Program-made: the position numbers and the translations under genes
In this document: positions 62,945-64,000 of the stretch, one piece after another
Position numbering within the stretch: position 1 is the first letter of the stretch
Layout of the letters: each line of letters opens with the position of its first letter
The notes under the pieces: generated by a model
What the model was told of the DNA's origin: nothing
Databases searched by the model: none
Seen by the model: the letters and a program-made list of their open reading frames with translations, nothing else
NCBI GenBank assembly: GCA_016777325.1
Contig: JADHRQ010000005.1
Location: 1 to 64,000 of the forward strand
Reading direction: 5' to 3'
Origin: Flavobacteriales bacterium
GTDB taxonomy: Bacteria > Bacteroidota > Bacteroidia > Flavobacteriales > Flavobacteriaceae
Length of the DNA: 64,000 bases

Positions 62945-64000
62945 TTATTTAAGATAATTGTCAAGAAAAGTTAAGATCTTTTGATTACCCTCAATTTGTT
63001 GATCTTTTTTGACAAATCCATGACCTGCATCTTCAAATAGAACATATTCTACATAAGCACCTGCATTTCTTGCTTCTTGAACCATCTCATCAGATTCAAT
63101 TTGAAGAACTCTTGGATCATTTGCTCCTTGTAAAACCATGAATGGATTTTTAATATTTTTTGCATGAAATAATGGAGAAATATCATAAAGTCTTAATGAA
63201 TCATTAGTATATGGATCTCCCATTTCTTTATACAGCCTCTTTCTTGATGTTTCCCAAAAAGCAGGAATTGACCTTAATGTTCTAATCCAGTTTGTAACAC
63301 CATATATATTGACTCCAACTTTAAATTCTTCAGGCTCAAAAGTCATGGCTGCCATAGTCATAAATCCACCATAACTTCCACCAATAATCCCTATTTTATC
63401 AGGATCTATATAGGCCTGTTCCTGAAGCCATTTTTTACCCCAAACACAATCCTGTAAATCATCTTCACCATGATTTTGATCATCTAATGAATAAAATGTT
63501 TTACCATAGCCACTACTTCCTCTATTATTAACAGCAAGGATAGCATAACCATGATTTACTAAGTACTGAATTAAAGCACGATAACCGACTCTTGATTGTC
63601 CACCAGGTCCTCCGTGAACCCAAACTAATGCTGGAACTTTATTTCCTTTTTTAGCAGAGTGTGGCTTGTATAGTATTGCTGGTATTTCTAATCCATCAAA
63701 TGATTTATATCTAATCACCTCTGCATTAACAAGATCATTAGGGTTAATATCTGAATTTAGATTAGAAGTAATTTTATTTAATTTATTTGTTGAGAGATCA
63801 TAAGTATAGATATCTCCTGGTGAATTTGGACTTCCAGCAGAAATTCTTATCATTTTTTCATCATCTGAAAAAGTAACACTATTAATGTTCATGTTTTCAG
63901 TACCGACAATATTCAACTCAGATTCATCATTGGTGTTTTTAATGGTTAATTTATTTTGAGCATCCTCATTTACAGCTATAACTCTATATGAATCATTTTT
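62945..64000 (-). CDS. S9 family prolyl oligopeptidase (partial, 5' end beyond window)
   Basis: This is the C-terminal part of a dipeptidyl-peptidase/acylaminoacyl-peptidase-type enzyme. The frame is open to the window end (28 residues before the first TTG at 63916, reading like a beta-propeller blade: YRVIAVNEDAQNKLTI), so the true start is outside. The catalytic alpha/beta domain shows WVHGGPGGQSR, the nucleophile elbow GIIGGSYGGFMTMAAM, the acid Asp in GANDPRV, and the His in EDAGHGFVKKDQQ. It probably degrades short peptides, and any signal sequence would lie upstream. The stop is 25 bp before the tRNA-Val. Confidence 0.93.
   Translation of the reverse strand, partial: KNDSYRVIAVNEDAQNKLTIKNTNDESELNIVGTENMNINSVTFSDDEKMIRISAGSPNSPGDIYTYDLSTNKLNKITSNLNSDINPNDLVNAEVIRYKSFDGLEIPAILYKPHSAKKGNKVPALVWVHGGPGGQSRVGYRALIQYLVNHGYAILAVNNRGSSGYGKTFYSLDDQNHGEDDLQDCVWGKKWLQEQAYIDPDKIGIIGGSYGGFMTMAAMTFEPEEFKVGVNIYGVTNWIRTLRSIPAFWETSRKRLYKEMGDPYTNDSLRLYDISPLFHAKNIKNPFMVLQGANDPRVLQIESDEMVQEARNAGAYVEYVLFEDAGHGFVKKDQQIEGNQKILTFLDNYLK

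Overview
The window looks like a contiguous stretch of a low-GC (roughly 30%), gene-dense chromosome from a Flavobacteriia-type Bacteroidota, most likely a streamlined marine planktonic lineage. The affiliation rests on several points. The 287-residue primary sigma factor is short, and TAnnTTTG-type -7 promoter boxes recur upstream of genes. There are no obvious Shine-Dalgarno sequences. A lipoprotein form of TamA (TamL) and GldC are present. DnaG and AccD have lost their zinc ligands in a way I recall from flavobacteria, and gene order is flavobacterial in several blocks. Intergenic gaps are tiny (none reaches 300 bp), tandem genes often overlap by 4 bp, and convergent genes overlap at their stops. 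I see no rRNA, insertion sequence, prophage or CRISPR array. One tRNA (Val, GAC) is present.

Layout. 1-902: possible tail of an upstream gene, then a surface lipoprotein and a clear terminator. 961-9624: rlmB, tamL, fbaA, accD, rpsO, pnp and rpoD, all on the + strand (rRNA methylation, outer-membrane assembly, glycolysis, fatty-acid initiation, translation and RNA decay, transcription). 9707-12411: rpe, an SGNH esterase lipoprotein and kynU. 12421-27758 (- strand): a complete division and cell-wall operon in the order mraZ-rsmH-ftsL-ftsI-murE-mraY-murD-ftsW-murG-murC-ftsQ-ftsA-ftsZ-yqeY. It is preceded by a -7 box and three perfect 10-bp MraZ-type operator repeats. murF lies apart at 48854.

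27929-31116: alpha/beta hydrolase, engB, gldC, nadE and an atypical response regulator. 31100-38293 (- strand): adk-obg-mazG-like-aroA, then queA-polyprenyl synthase-dnaG from an internal promoter. 38361-45817: purK-purE, a rhodanese, gcvP, a ketoacyl-ACP synthase III and an MlaE/MlaF-type lipid ABC pair. 45814-48777 (- strand): pdhA-pdhC-SDR, followed by murF on +. 50124-53930 (- strand): a two-subunit sodium:solute symporter with acetyl-CoA synthetase, which suggests acetate (or similar carboxylate) uptake and activation.

53999-64000: thioesterase, DUF456 protein, two paralogous SnoaL-like lipoproteins flanking ppc and an unrecognised secreted protein, a thioredoxin-like protein, a PLP ammonia-lyase, a small membrane protein, a serine hydrolase, tRNA-Val, and an S9 peptidase cut by the window end.

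Most of the window is core housekeeping. The observations most worth a second look are the MraZ operator and the set of -7 boxes (two of which imply almost leaderless purK and adk mRNAs). Next are the apparent loss of gldB and of the gldJ/por neighbourhood while gldC is kept, and the response regulator with Glu at the phosphoacceptor site. The last two are the PdhC linker made of near-perfect 24-bp repeats and the SnoaL-lipoprotein/secreted-protein cluster at 55-59.5 kb. I do not see a self-evident new defence or mobile system.
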